Below are positions 8,944 to 18,764 of a stretch of DNA of 64,000 nucleotides, piece after piece; positions within the stretch are counted from its first letter, which is position 1, and the number at the start of each line of letters is the position of its first letter. The stretch is from the NCBI RefSeq assembly GCF_000423005.1, contig NZ_AUHD01000008.1, positions 62,001-126,000 of the forward strand, given 5' to 3'. Source of the DNA: Gelidibacter mesophilus DSM 14095. Lineage in GTDB: Bacteria > Bacteroidota > Bacteroidia > Flavobacteriales > Flavobacteriaceae. A program made the position numbers and the translations under genes. The notes under the pieces are model-generated. The model saw only the letters and a program-made list of their open reading frames with translations, made no database searches and had not been told where the DNA came from.

Positions 8944-9366
8944 AGAAATTTTTGTTCCAAAGGTCTTTTATTTCTAGTTACTCCACAACTTTTTGTATTG
9001 ACCCGAAATCCCAAAGAACAAACAAACCGGAAACATTCGTTTTTTATTTACTTTTCTGGATCTCATTGTTCGCGGTGGCATCTTTCGGATGGACACAAAG
9101 CCCAAGGAGTCCTTGAACATGCTTATCTCAGAGCGTTTCACATTTCAAAATTCCGAAATCAACTCAAGTACACTTCTCTCAAGTTATTCCAAATGGTGCT
9201 CCGCTACCCATGAAGGCAGTTACGATGACGTGCGAAAGGACGTCTCAAAAGCCTTAGGTATTACCTAACATTTACACAACTCCCCTTCTTATAAAGAAAA
9301 CTTAGAACAATCTTAAAGCAATCGTGATTTCCCTTTTGTTTTTACTGCATCTATCGTCATATGTTT

Positions 9367-9396
9367 GCCCTGTACAATCAAAGTAAAGGGCTTTTT
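9367..9396 (+). terminator. Conserved small hairpin upstream of the HTH gene, copy A
   Basis: GCCCT (9,367-9,371) and AGGGC (9,387-9,391) followed by a T run. The same hairpin occurs at 28,775-28,803 in copy B; it likely ends transcription of the left-end membrane protein gene. Confidence 0.4.
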
Positions 9397-9426
9397 ACTC
9401 ATTATTAATTCTTAAATATAAAGATT

Positions 9427-9472
9427 ATGAATGAGCAAGAAAACGTTGTGGATTTGTTGCAGGATATCAAAG
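9427..9472 (+). pseudogene. 5' stub of the element HTH gene (copy A)
   Basis: Starts exactly like the intact HTH gene at 28,835 (MNEQE, then LLQDIK) and matches it for about 46 bp, then the homology stops at 9,472 and sequence belonging to the glycan locus begins. This marks the junction between the first left end and the polysaccharide utilisation locus. The remaining frame would run into unrelated sequence. Confidence 0.8.
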
Positions 9473-9482
9473 TACTTATGGT

Positions 9483-12400
9483 TTATTTTAAACCAAGTTG
9501 GTTTTTCGCTCTATAATTTGACGGAGTATCCTTAAATTGTTTCTTAAATAAACTACTAAAATGTTTTGTTGAGAGAAAGCCTATTTCATAACTTATTTCA
9601 GAGACATTCAAATCTGAAGTAATTAACAGTTCAGCAGCGTTACGGAGTCGCACTGTTTTTATGAATTCATTTGGTGTAAGACTGGTTAGACTTTTTATTT
9701 TTTTAAAAAATGGTGTTCGACTCATTCCTAAATCTTGCACTAAATGATCAATTGTAAAGTTTGAATCCGATATGTTATGTTGAATGACTTGTACGACTTT
9801 CTCCAAAAAGTCCTTATCTGGATTCGATCGAGCGAGATCCTTCGGCTCCATAGTTCTTTCTATTTTATATTTGCGGAGCGCAATTTTCCTATTTTCTAAT
9901 ATCGATTTTACCTTTTGAATTAAGGTGTTGATATTAAAAGGTTTAGTGATGTAATCCTCTGCGCCATAATTCAGGCCGTTAATTTGCGTCTCCTCATCTG
10001 ACAGAGCTGTTAATAAAATAAATGGAATGTGGCTGGTAGAAATATTGTTCTTTATTTTTCGGCAAAATTCGAGCCCTGAAAGCTTTGGCATTAATATATC
10101 TGAAAGTATCAGGTCTGGACTATTTTTAATTGCGATTTCAAGCCCCTCTTCTCCATTTTTTGCGGTGATTACTTTAAAAGATTCAGATAGCTCAGTTTCA
10201 ATAAATATCCTAATTTCGGGTTCATCTTCAACAATTAATATGGTATAATCTCCATACTGTTCAACCGGTTTATTTTTATCTAAATCAGGATTGGTAAAGC
10301 TTTCCTTAGGCTTCATTGTTTGTAATGCCTTAGAAGACGCTGTCTTGAAAGACTTTAATTGATCAGTAGTAAAATGGTCATTTCCTACAGGCAGAAATAC
10401 TGAAAAGATGCTGCCCTTTCCCGGAGTAGAGCGGAATTCTAATTTCCCATGATGCATTTCCACAATCTCATTGGAAAGTGATAATCCTATGCCTGTGCTA
10501 ATAGTTGGATCTTCATCAAAATCATAAAATCTTTCAAAGATATGGTCTTGTTTCTCCCATAAAATTCCCTTCCCGTTATCTGTGACAGTAAAATAGATCA
10601 AATCCATTTTAGTGTCCGTCTGATTAAAAATTCCAGTTTCAATGTTTATGATGCTGTTATCATCTGAGTACTTAATTGCATTTGAAATAAGGTTGGAAAT
10701 AACTTTTTCCATTTCAACGGGATCTATATAGGAGGGAATTGTATCATTTTTAGAATGAAAATTTATGGAGATTGATTTATCCTCCGCAAGGTCTGTAAAG
10801 GTATGGACAATATCTTTTGAAAACTTTCTAAAATCCTTCTCACACATATTTAATTTGGTTTTTTCTAATTTTATTTTTCTATAATCAAACCATTCATTAA
10901 TTAATTTCGTCAAATTATTGGAATTTCGTTGTATAGATAACAGTTGATTGTAAAACTCATAATTTGGAGGCGTTGCATTGATGATTTTTCCTAATGAACT
11001 TATAATCATAGTTAATGGGGTTTTTAACTCATGAGTCAAATTCGTAAAAAATTTGGTCTTAAATTCATTTAATAAAATTTGATTGTTTTTTTCTAAACGC
11101 TCAGCTTTAAATGCTTCTTTTAACTTAATTTTCTTAAGTATATAAATGTTTATAAAAATTAAAATTGTTGTGAAAAGAAGGATGAAAATTGATTTAACCC
11201 AAATGGTAGCCCACCATGGTGAAGCAACCAAAACTTTGATGGTTTTGATATGTGAATTCCATAGCCCGTCATTATTACTGGCCTTTATCTGAAATTCATA
11301 ATCTCCTGGGGGTATATTGGTATAAGGTGCCTTTCTTTCCTTATTTGAATTAATCCATTGCTCGTCAACTCCTACTAATCTATATGAGTACTCATTTTTT
11401 GCGGCGTTCGTAAAATTTATTCCAGTAAAATGGAATGTAAAGAAATTTTGATCATGCTTTAGTTTTATCTCATCCAGTTGATTAATAGGATGAGGGATAA
11501 CGGAAGTGTGTTCAACTTTCTTTCTATCGTAGAGATCGAATTCTGTAATTATTATTTTGGGTGGAATCGGATTGATTTTTATTTCATCAGGTTTAAAATA
11601 ATATACTCCATGAGTGTTTCCAAAATATAATATGCCATTGGAGCTTTTAAGTGCGGCCGCTTCATTAAATTCTAATCCTACGATTCCGTCTTCTTTACCA
11701 AAATTTCGAAATTCTCTGGTTTCAATTGCTAATTGGGATAATCCTCTATCGGTTCCCATCCAGAGATGACTAGAGGATTCCAATAAAAGTGAATTCACAA
11801 CGTTACTCGATAACCCATTTTTAGTTGTATACAATGTTGTTTTATCCTCATCTCGTTTTAAATGATAGAGTCCATTTTTTGAGGCTACCCACAAATTGTT
11901 TTCGTCAGATTCTATAATGGAAGTTAGCTGTCTCATAGATAGATCATTAGTGTCTAATTTTTCAACAATAGTATCGTCTATAGGATTGTAGGCGTATAAG
12001 CCGGAATAGCTTGCTATCCAAATTATCGCATCATTAGTTTGATAGATACTACTGATTTGTAAGGAATTGATGTAATGTTCTGGTTTAAACTCAGATATTT
12101 TATTGGATTTGGAGTTGAATATATAGATGCCTTTATTAGCACTACCGATCCAAATTTTGCCCTCCTTATCTTCTAAAAAACATTTTATTGTTGCATGGTT
12201 AAGTCGATTAGGGGAGGAGATGTCAAGTGATTTCAGGGTTTTGTGATCATTAAGTTTAAGAGTTTGACTCCCATGATTTAAAGTACCCAACCATAAACGC
12301 TTCTCTTTGTCAAAATGAACGGCATTATTGATTTTTAGATTTTCTGACTCTTCAAAATAAAAATTAAATTGTTTGGATTTAGGATTATATAAATTCATTC

Positions 12401-13508
12401 CTCCACCATCTAAGGCTAATACAATCCCTCCGTTATTGATTTCAGATATGCCTAAAACAGAATTGCTGCTTAAACCAGTTGCATTTCCTTTTTCATAAGT
12501 CCAGTGGTTGAAATGGCTTTTATGAGGATTCGATAATTTTAGTCCTTGATTGACCGTTCCAATCCAGAGAGATTGGTCCTCCGACTTGTAAATAGAGGTA
12601 ACTGCGCTTAGCGTTATGTCATCACCAAATTCAACGTCGTAAAGTTCTCCAGTTAAGATATCATATTCAAAAAGACCGTAACCATCAGTGCCGAACCAAA
12701 TTTTTTGATGATCCATTTCGAAAATTGATATTACAGAGTTTAATGATTTAGAATTGCGTAGTGAGTTTTGTTTCTGTATTTTCAAAAGATTTCCAGCGGT
12801 TCTCCAAAAATAAATTCCGTTATCTGTTGCCAAAACAACTGTTCCAGAGTTTAAAAGAGTCATCTTGTTAATACTAATGCCAGATAATTCTTTTAATGTA
12901 TTAGGGATGAAAAACTCTTCATTTTTAAGATGGAAAGTGAGTACTCCTCCAAACTTGTAGCTTATTAGTAACTCGTGCTCGTTAAGGGGGATAATACTAG
13001 AAATTGAACTGTAGTTGGGTAAGTTGTACCTGCGAATTTCATCTGGGTCTTTTTGGTACCGAATTAAATCTCCATCTGTTGTTCCCATATAAATAATGTT
13101 GGCATCGTCACTAAAAAAGCTAGTAATGAATTTACCTTTTGTTATTTTGGGGATGGGGTTGGAAGAAATTTCACCAGAATGGAAATTATATAAAACAGGG
13201 CCATTATTTGTTCCTATCCAAATGTTGTTTTCTTTATCCTGATATAAGGTTCTTATTTCATTATAGCCATAATACTTATTGACTAAAGGGATTTGAATAA
13301 AGTTATAGCCATCATATTTATAAAGTCCATTTCTCGTTCCTATCCACATAAAACCTTCTGAATCTTGAATGGTGCAGGTAATATAATTTTGAGTTAGTCC
13401 TTGTTCCAGATTTAAAGAAGATAATGTGATATTCTGGTTTATTTGAAAACCGAAGAGTACATGACAGATAAACAGGAAAAGGATAAAAATTTGATTTTTG
13501 ATGATCAT
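9483..13508 (-). CDS. Hybrid two-component system regulator (HTCS)
   Basis: One-protein glycan sensor of 1,341 aa spanning the inner membrane. A signal peptide is followed by a periplasmic two-bladed propeller sensor with repeated W[IM]GT.. motifs (MWIGTRNGLYKYDG, IWIGTNNGPVLYN, LWMGTDRGLSQL) and a Y_Y_Y-type domain near residues 690-755. A transmembrane helix lies at about 765-787. Cytoplasmic parts are HisKA (LTHELKTPL, His near 826), an HATPase domain (NLISNAIKYSDD, DNGKG), a receiver domain (ILIVEDEPEIR, Asp near 1136 in LILSDILMPKLSG), and an AraC-type HTH over the last 100 residues. It lies divergent from susC and should switch on the locus when its oligosaccharide binds. Confidence 0.95.
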   Translation of the reverse strand: MIIKNQIFILFLFICHVLFGFQINQNITLSSLNLEQGLTQNYITCTIQDSEGFMWIGTRNGLYKYDGYNFIQIPLVNKYYGYNEIRTLYQDKENNIWIGTNNGPVLYNFHSGEISSNPIPKITKGKFITSFFSDDANIIYMGTTDGDLIRYQKDPDEIRRYNLPNYSSISSIIPLNEHELLISYKFGGVLTFHLKNEEFFIPNTLKELSGISINKMTLLNSGTVVLATDNGIYFWRTAGNLLKIQKQNSLRNSKSLNSVISIFEMDHQKIWFGTDGYGLFEYDILTGELYDVEFGDDITLSAVTSIYKSEDQSLWIGTVNQGLKLSNPHKSHFNHWTYEKGNATGLSSNSVLGISEINNGGIVLALDGGGMNLYNPKSKQFNFYFEESENLKINNAVHFDKEKRLWLGTLNHGSQTLKLNDHKTLKSLDISSPNRLNHATIKCFLEDKEGKIWIGSANKGIYIFNSKSNKISEFKPEHYINSLQISSIYQTNDAIIWIASYSGLYAYNPIDDTIVEKLDTNDLSMRQLTSIIESDENNLWVASKNGLYHLKRDEDKTTLYTTKNGLSSNVVNSLLLESSSHLWMGTDRGLSQLAIETREFRNFGKEDGIVGLEFNEAAALKSSNGILYFGNTHGVYYFKPDEIKINPIPPKIIITEFDLYDRKKVEHTSVIPHPINQLDEIKLKHDQNFFTFHFTGINFTNAAKNEYSYRLVGVDEQWINSNKERKAPYTNIPPGDYEFQIKASNNDGLWNSHIKTIKVLVASPWWATIWVKSIFILLFTTILIFINIYILKKIKLKEAFKAERLEKNNQILLNEFKTKFFTNLTHELKTPLTMIISSLGKIINATPPNYEFYNQLLSIQRNSNNLTKLINEWFDYRKIKLEKTKLNMCEKDFRKFSKDIVHTFTDLAEDKSISINFHSKNDTIPSYIDPVEMEKVISNLISNAIKYSDDNSIINIETGIFNQTDTKMDLIYFTVTDNGKGILWEKQDHIFERFYDFDEDPTISTGIGLSLSNEIVEMHHGKLEFRSTPGKGSIFSVFLPVGNDHFTTDQLKSFKTASSKALQTMKPKESFTNPDLDKNKPVEQYGDYTILIVEDEPEIRIFIETELSESFKVITAKNGEEGLEIAIKNSPDLILSDILMPKLSGLEFCRKIKNNISTSHIPFILLTALSDEETQINGLNYGAEDYITKPFNINTLIQKVKSILENRKIALRKYKIERTMEPKDLARSNPDKDFLEKVVQVIQHNISDSNFTIDHLVQDLGMSRTPFFKKIKSLTSLTPNEFIKTVRLRNAAELLITSDLNVSEISYEIGFLSTKHFSSLFKKQFKDTPSNYRAKNQLGLK

Positions 13509-14039
13509 AATTTGTTTTCCATTATTGAGAAACAGACAAAACGGATATGGTTAAGCTCCAAAATCGAAGTTACATAAAAAATGTGGTCAAATTAGTTATT
13601 AAATCCATTAAAGAATTCCTTTTGAAAATTCATTGGTTAAAAAGCTCTTTAAGAGGAGATGACAAGAACTAGGGTTGGCCTACTATAGTATATCTTTAAA
13701 AAGAAGTCCTTTATCTCAAAGCCTGGTACACGTAGGTTTGGGAATAATTCAGTTAACTAAATGCTGTAAATAGCCCTATAAATTATAACCGGAATTTATC
13801 ATTTGGTTTATTTTTGAATATATCAATAAATTCATGTTAAAGATTAAAACGGACGATAATGGGTGTTAAAAGTCAAATTTTGTCCTATTCTGGTATAATT
13901 TCACCCTTGAGTCAGTCAACTATTGTGATTGGTTTCAGTGTTTCATGTATAAATTTGTAAGGCGTCTAAATGAAGTTTTGCTTTGATTGAGAATAGAGTT
14001 TAACAATTACAAAAAATTAACCATTAAACACTTAAATGT
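13509..14039. other. Divergent regulatory region between HTCS and SusC genes
   Basis: 531 bp without a gene. It holds the candidate susC promoter at 13,929-13,957 and probably the HTCS binding site, which I could not pin down. No RNA gene is seen. Confidence 0.5.
13929..13957 (+). promoter_or_regulatory. Candidate promoter of the susC operon
   Basis: TTG at 13,929-13,931, 18 bp spacer, TAAATTTG at 13,950-13,957, about 80 bp upstream of the SusC start. This fits the TTG / TAnnTTTG pattern. Confidence 0.5.
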
Positions 14040-17000
14040 ATGAAATTACAATTACGGAAGAGAACCACTTCCAATATAAAAGGGTTACGTAATCTCATAA
14101 TGTTGACGGTTGTCTTATCAAGCGTTAATTTTGCGTTAGGTAATTTAAATGTCACTGAAACGGTTTTTGACAGTTCCACTAAAATAGGTCAGCAGTTGTT
14201 GAAAGTACAAGGGAGGGTTTATGATTCTAATGAACCGCCTATGGCAATAGCTTTTGTTACTGTTGCCGTAAAAAACACAAACAAAGGAGTGATCACGGAT
14301 GACAATGGTTACTTTACCATTGAGGTGGAAAGAGGCGATATTCTTCGATTTTCTTCTGTTGGATATAGTTCCCAAGAGTTTAAAGTTGAGAAAGCTTATC
14401 CAGATTTGATAATCTCTTTAAAAGAAGATATTGCAAAATTAGATGAATTAGTAATTACCGGTTACGGGGAAGAACGTAAGATGAATATGATCAGTTCTAT
14501 CTCCACTTTGGATGTAGCCAAAAATGTGGCCAATAAACCTATTACCTCTATGTCTCAAGCATTGCAGGGTGGTGTAACTGGATTAACGGTCACTCAAAGT
14601 ACAGGTTTGCCCGGGGGCGATGCTGCATCTATAAAAATTAGAGGTATTTCAACCTTGGGCCATTCTGATCCCTTGGTTTTGGTAGATGGCATTCCCATGG
14701 ATATGAATGATTTGGATCCCAATACCATTGAAAGTGTTACCGTATTAAAGGATGCTTCGGCCGCGGCAATTTACGGCGCAAGGGCGGCTAATGGTGTTAT
14801 TATAATCAAGACTCAACGTGGAAAAACTGGCCAGGTTAGCGTAAGTTATAATGCTTATGTAGGGATACAAAATGCAACCTACCTCCCTGATTTTATGGAT
14901 GGTGGAGACTATATGGAAATGGTCAATACTGCCTATATAAATAATGGGGGAAATGGGATATATAATCAAGAAACCATTGACATTACCCGTAATAAATCTG
15001 ATATATTTAACTATCCTAATACCAACTGGTTAGATGAAACTTGGATAAAGAATCCTTTGATGACCAGTCATTCGGTAGGTGTTCAGGGGGGGAATAATAT
15101 TGCTCGATTTGCACTTACAGTTAACTATCTTGATCAAGAAGGATTCATTGAAAATGTCGGATTTGAACGGGTTAATATACGTGCCAATACGACCATAACT
15201 CTTACAGACAATGTAACTGTAAACATGGATTTTAATGCCATCCGTAAAGATCAAATGGAAACCAATATCCGAGATGGAGAAACCGACTATGTATTAAACT
15301 ATATTTATAGAGCTCCTCCAAATCTAGTTCCAAAATATCCTAGTAAGGATGGAATCGATTTTTACGGGATTTTCTTTGAAATGAGAAATCCCAAGGCTAT
15401 GTTGGAAAGAGGTGGTTTTACGCAGAGGCTAGATGATAATATGAGCATTAATCTTCAGCCAAAATGGGAAATTTTACCAAATTTGAACCTTAACGGGCAA
15501 TATAGCTATAGAATAAATAGCGACGCAATGAAGCAGTCAAGAGATGCTTATAACTTTTTTGAATATGAAACCGGGGTTCTCAACTATACTTGGGACAATG
15601 TACGGTCATCCTCAACCGGAAGGTCCAGCTATTATTTTCTTGGTGCCAATGTGGATTACACTTATGTTAATGATAAACACCGTTTATTCCTATTAGGCGG
15701 ATACAATCAAGAGCTTACCAATGCAGGCAATTGGGACCAGTGGGCAATGCGTTCTTATTTTGGAAAGGCTAATTATACTTATAATAATAAATATTTAGCA
15801 GAAGTTACTTTTAGGGCTGATGGTTCTTCCAGATTTGGACAAGATAATAAAAATGGATATTTTCCTTCTTTTGGTCTCGGATGGAATATGCACGAGGAAT
15901 CATTTCTAAATGAATATTCTTGGTTGGATAACTTGAAATTACGTGTTTCTTACGGACAATTAGGGAATGAAAACATTGGATTGTATCAATATCAAAACCT
16001 CGTATCCGCAGGGAACGGCGTGGAAACTGTTTTTGGAAATCCCAATATTACTTGGGAAACTGTTAATATGCTCAACTACGGCTTTGATCTGGCAATATTT
16101 GATGATTTTACTTTAAATTTTGATGTCTATGATAAGTTAACCAAAGACATAATTTTGTCTCCACCAACATCACTTATAGGCGGTACGACCTCTGCGAAAA
16201 TTAATGCCGGAGAGGTAAGAAACCGCGGTTTTGAATTAAGCGTTAACTACAGTAGGAATTTTGAAGATGCATATTTTGCAGTGCATGGTGGTATATCGCG
16301 AAATAAAAATGTTGTTGAGAAATTGCCTGGTGGTCCTTATATTAACGGTTCATCAATTCATAAGGTGGGTTACGCCTTAGGTTCAAACTATAGATTTTTA
16401 ACAGATGGTTTGTTGCAAGAATCAGATTTTACGACTAACGCCACTGGAGAACTCATTCCAAAAGAAGGTGTAACGTTGTGGGGAGATCAGAAACCTGGAG
16501 ATATCAAGTTTATTGATGTTAATGGCGACGGTAATTTTGATAACAATGATAGAGTTATCACCGGTGATGGACAACCAGACTTTAATTATTTCACGAATTT
16601 TTCAGCTGGATATAAAAATTGGGATTTCGAGCTATTACTTCAAGGGGTTCAAGGGGTAAATGCTGCTTATTCTGGAGCACATGCAATTCCTTTAAATTTG
16701 AATGGTGATTCAGGAAGTACACCACAAAAGTTTCATTCTGATTATTGGACTCCTAGTAATCCTAATGCTTACTATCCTCGACCAACCCCAGAACCAGGGA
16801 ACAATTTACAGCCATCCGACTATTGGAATTTTGATGCTTCTTATTTACGAGTCAAATATATACAGTTGGGCTATACATTTAAAGAAGGTCTTTTGAGTCC
16901 GGTTGGGATTAAATCAGGCAGGATTTATGTTAACGCTCAAAATCCTTTCACCTTCACTTCTCAAAAAGTCACTGATCCTGAAAATTTAGGTGGCAGTAGC

Positions 17001-17051
17001 ACTTATCCATTGATCAAAGTGCTGACACTTGGTATTAATGCAAAGTTTTAA
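14040..17051 (+). CDS. SusC-like TonB-dependent outer-membrane glycan transporter
   Basis: 1,003-aa outer-membrane importer. After a signal sequence comes a CarboxypepD_reg-like domain (VQGRVYDSNEPPMAIAFVTVAVKNTNKGVITDD), a TonB-box-proximal stretch (LDELVITGYGEERKMNMISSIS), the plug domain with the SusC signature (IRGISTLG.SDPLVLVDGIPMDMNDLDPNTIESVTVLKDASAAAIYG) and a long beta-barrel ending in a C-terminal phenylalanine (LGINAKF). It pairs with the following SusD gene, which starts on the very next base. It would move fucosylated oligosaccharides into the periplasm with energy from TonB-ExbBD. Confidence 0.96.
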   Translation: MKLQLRKRTTSNIKGLRNLIMLTVVLSSVNFALGNLNVTETVFDSSTKIGQQLLKVQGRVYDSNEPPMAIAFVTVAVKNTNKGVITDDNGYFTIEVERGDILRFSSVGYSSQEFKVEKAYPDLIISLKEDIAKLDELVITGYGEERKMNMISSISTLDVAKNVANKPITSMSQALQGGVTGLTVTQSTGLPGGDAASIKIRGISTLGHSDPLVLVDGIPMDMNDLDPNTIESVTVLKDASAAAIYGARAANGVIIIKTQRGKTGQVSVSYNAYVGIQNATYLPDFMDGGDYMEMVNTAYINNGGNGIYNQETIDITRNKSDIFNYPNTNWLDETWIKNPLMTSHSVGVQGGNNIARFALTVNYLDQEGFIENVGFERVNIRANTTITLTDNVTVNMDFNAIRKDQMETNIRDGETDYVLNYIYRAPPNLVPKYPSKDGIDFYGIFFEMRNPKAMLERGGFTQRLDDNMSINLQPKWEILPNLNLNGQYSYRINSDAMKQSRDAYNFFEYETGVLNYTWDNVRSSSTGRSSYYFLGANVDYTYVNDKHRLFLLGGYNQELTNAGNWDQWAMRSYFGKANYTYNNKYLAEVTFRADGSSRFGQDNKNGYFPSFGLGWNMHEESFLNEYSWLDNLKLRVSYGQLGNENIGLYQYQNLVSAGNGVETVFGNPNITWETVNMLNYGFDLAIFDDFTLNFDVYDKLTKDIILSPPTSLIGGTTSAKINAGEVRNRGFELSVNYSRNFEDAYFAVHGGISRNKNVVEKLPGGPYINGSSIHKVGYALGSNYRFLTDGLLQESDFTTNATGELIPKEGVTLWGDQKPGDIKFIDVNGDGNFDNNDRVITGDGQPDFNYFTNFSAGYKNWDFELLLQGVQGVNAAYSGAHAIPLNLNGDSGSTPQKFHSDYWTPSNPNAYYPRPTPEPGNNLQPSDYWNFDASYLRVKYIQLGYTFKEGLLSPVGIKSGRIYVNAQNPFTFTSQKVTDPENLGGSSTYPLIKVLTLGINAKF

Positions 17052-17090
17052 ATGGATATTAATTTGGATATAAAGAAAAACATAAATAAG

Positions 17091-18698
17091 ATGAAACAAA
17101 TAGGCTATATATTACTAATAATTTTATGTACTGGTTGCTCAGATGATTTTTTAACGCGGGATCACCCAACGGGAATAACCGATCAGGATTTTTGGAAAAC
17201 AACTAATGATGCGGTTAATGCTCTCAATAGTTGTTATGGAGGACTTCCTCATGGGGGGTATCATTATACAGAACCATACGTTTCCAATGTCGCACTGGAA
17301 GGAATGACTGATAACATGTATCATTCAGGAAACTATTTAGGAGATGCTAAAACAATCGGGACGGGCACAAACAATCCTTTGCTTAATTTCCCTGAGGATA
17401 TGTGGCGTGCCTATTATCAATACATAAGAAGATGCAGCAGGTTTATTGAAAATATCGATAAACCGTATTTTACGGATGAAGGTGAAAGACAAAGAATGAT
17501 TGGTGAGGCTCATATTTTAAGAGCTTATTATCACCTGCAGCTTTTCTTTTATTTTGGAGGTAATGAGGGCATCCCGATTGTTGATCATTCTTTAAATCCT
17601 GACGAAATCTTTATGGCGAGAGCCACTAAGGAAGAAAGCGTTGATTTTATATTAGCGGAATTGGATAAGGCCATCAGTATACAAGCCTTGCCTAATAAAT
17701 ATAATGAAGATAAAAGTTGGAGAATGTCAAAAGCGGTAGCATATTCTTTAAAGGCTATAGTCGCTTTACAAGCAAAGCGCTATGAGGTGGCTCGAGAGTC
17801 ATCATTGAAGATTATAGAAATGCAGCAATTTAGTCTTTTTCATACCTCAGATCCAGAGCAATTGCACTACAGAGATCTATTTAGATATATTGGAAAAATT
17901 AATAATGAGCGCATCATGTACACCAGAAATGGATTTACAGAATCTTGGTTTAGATCCATGCCAAAATCAATGGGAGGGCAAGGTGCCTCAAATCCAACGG
18001 CATCCATCGTGAATGCTTATGAAACATTAGAAGGAAAAACAATTGACGAGTATGGTTCAGACAGGGAGGAGTTTATTAAAAATCCCGATTTTATGAAAAG
18101 AGATCCAAGGCTTGACGCTACTATATGGTTACCTGGAAAGAGTTTCACCGGACATGTTCTCACGCCTTTTGACTCTAATAGTGATGACGCTATTTCTGTA
18201 AGTGGTGCTTCTAAGACCGGATTTGCATTAACTAAGTTTATTGACCCAGAAGATGTGAATAAACCTTACAGTGGCAGTTTGGATTATATGATTATTAGAT
18301 ATGCAGAGATACTCTTGATTTACGTTGAATCTTTGATTGAAAGTGGTGATTATAACAACCCTGATGTCATATTTTACCTCAATAAAATTAGAAATCGTGC
18401 GGGTATGCCCAATGTAGATGAGACAGTTTATAATTCTCAAGAAAAAGTAAGAGAATTACTAAGACGTGAACGTCGCGTGGAATTGGCATTTGAAGGACAG
18501 CGTTATTTTGATTTAAGGAGATGGGGAATTGCGAAAGAACAAATGCCAGGGGTATTAGAAGGTGCTTATGACCCTATAAATAAAAAGCCTGTTGTAATTG
18601 AAACAAGGGTGTATTCTTCTCCTAAAAATGATTACCTCCCAATTCCACAACGTGAGTTAGACGCCAATGAAAATATGGAACAAAATGCGGGATGGTAA
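17091..18698 (+). CDS. SusD-like surface glycan-binding lipoprotein
   Basis: About 535 aa from the ATG at 17,091; an upstream in-frame ATG at 17,052 would put 13 polar residues before the signal peptide and is less likely. The lipobox is LCTGCSDDF. RagB/SusD features include the TPR-like helices (RMIGEAHILRAYYHLQLFFYFG) and the C-terminal signature RRERRVELAFEGQRYFDLRRWG. SusD forms the lid on the SusC barrel and captures glycans at the surface. It follows susC without a gap, so both are one operon under HTCS control. Confidence 0.95.
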   Translation: MKQIGYILLIILCTGCSDDFLTRDHPTGITDQDFWKTTNDAVNALNSCYGGLPHGGYHYTEPYVSNVALEGMTDNMYHSGNYLGDAKTIGTGTNNPLLNFPEDMWRAYYQYIRRCSRFIENIDKPYFTDEGERQRMIGEAHILRAYYHLQLFFYFGGNEGIPIVDHSLNPDEIFMARATKEESVDFILAELDKAISIQALPNKYNEDKSWRMSKAVAYSLKAIVALQAKRYEVARESSLKIIEMQQFSLFHTSDPEQLHYRDLFRYIGKINNERIMYTRNGFTESWFRSMPKSMGGQGASNPTASIVNAYETLEGKTIDEYGSDREEFIKNPDFMKRDPRLDATIWLPGKSFTGHVLTPFDSNSDDAISVSGASKTGFALTKFIDPEDVNKPYSGSLDYMIIRYAEILLIYVESLIESGDYNNPDVIFYLNKIRNRAGMPNVDETVYNSQEKVRELLRRERRVELAFEGQRYFDLRRWGIAKEQMPGVLEGAYDPINKKPVVIETRVYSSPKNDYLPIPQRELDANENMEQNAGW

Positions 18699-18764
18699 TT
18701 CATCGACTTATCAATGTGGTTAATAAAGAAGATGAATATTTATAATATGACTCGAGATTTTATT

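Larger units (their letters stand above)
7579..9004 (-). mobile_element. ISL3 family (ISAon1-type) insertion sequence, 1,426 bp
   Basis: Ends are 22-bp imperfect inverted repeats (7,579-7,600 and 8,983-9,004, 18 of 22 matching, starting GG[A/G]TCAA). It is flanked by an 8-bp duplication GAAATCCC (7,571-7,578 and 9,005-9,012), the length expected for ISL3. It carries two genes on the minus strand: an N-region protein, here broken by an amber codon, and the main transposase. The IS splits the left-end membrane protein gene. Confidence 0.88.
7154..9268 (+). pseudogene. Left-end membrane protein gene (copy A), split by an IS
   Basis: First copy of the unknown membrane protein that is intact at 27,996-28,676. 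The 5' part (7,154-7,578) encodes an N-terminus nearly identical to the intact copy with the same two hydrophobic segments. It is cut after about 141 codons by an IS (7,579-9,004). The 3' part resumes in the original frame after the 8-bp target duplication (9,005-9,012) and reaches the equivalent TAA at 9,266-9,268. Removing the IS and one duplication restores an open frame, so the gene was intact before the insertion. Confidence 0.85.

Noticed and set aside
8998-9213. Separate 71-aa gene
   Set aside because: It is an out-of-frame reading of the 3' part of the IS-split membrane protein gene.
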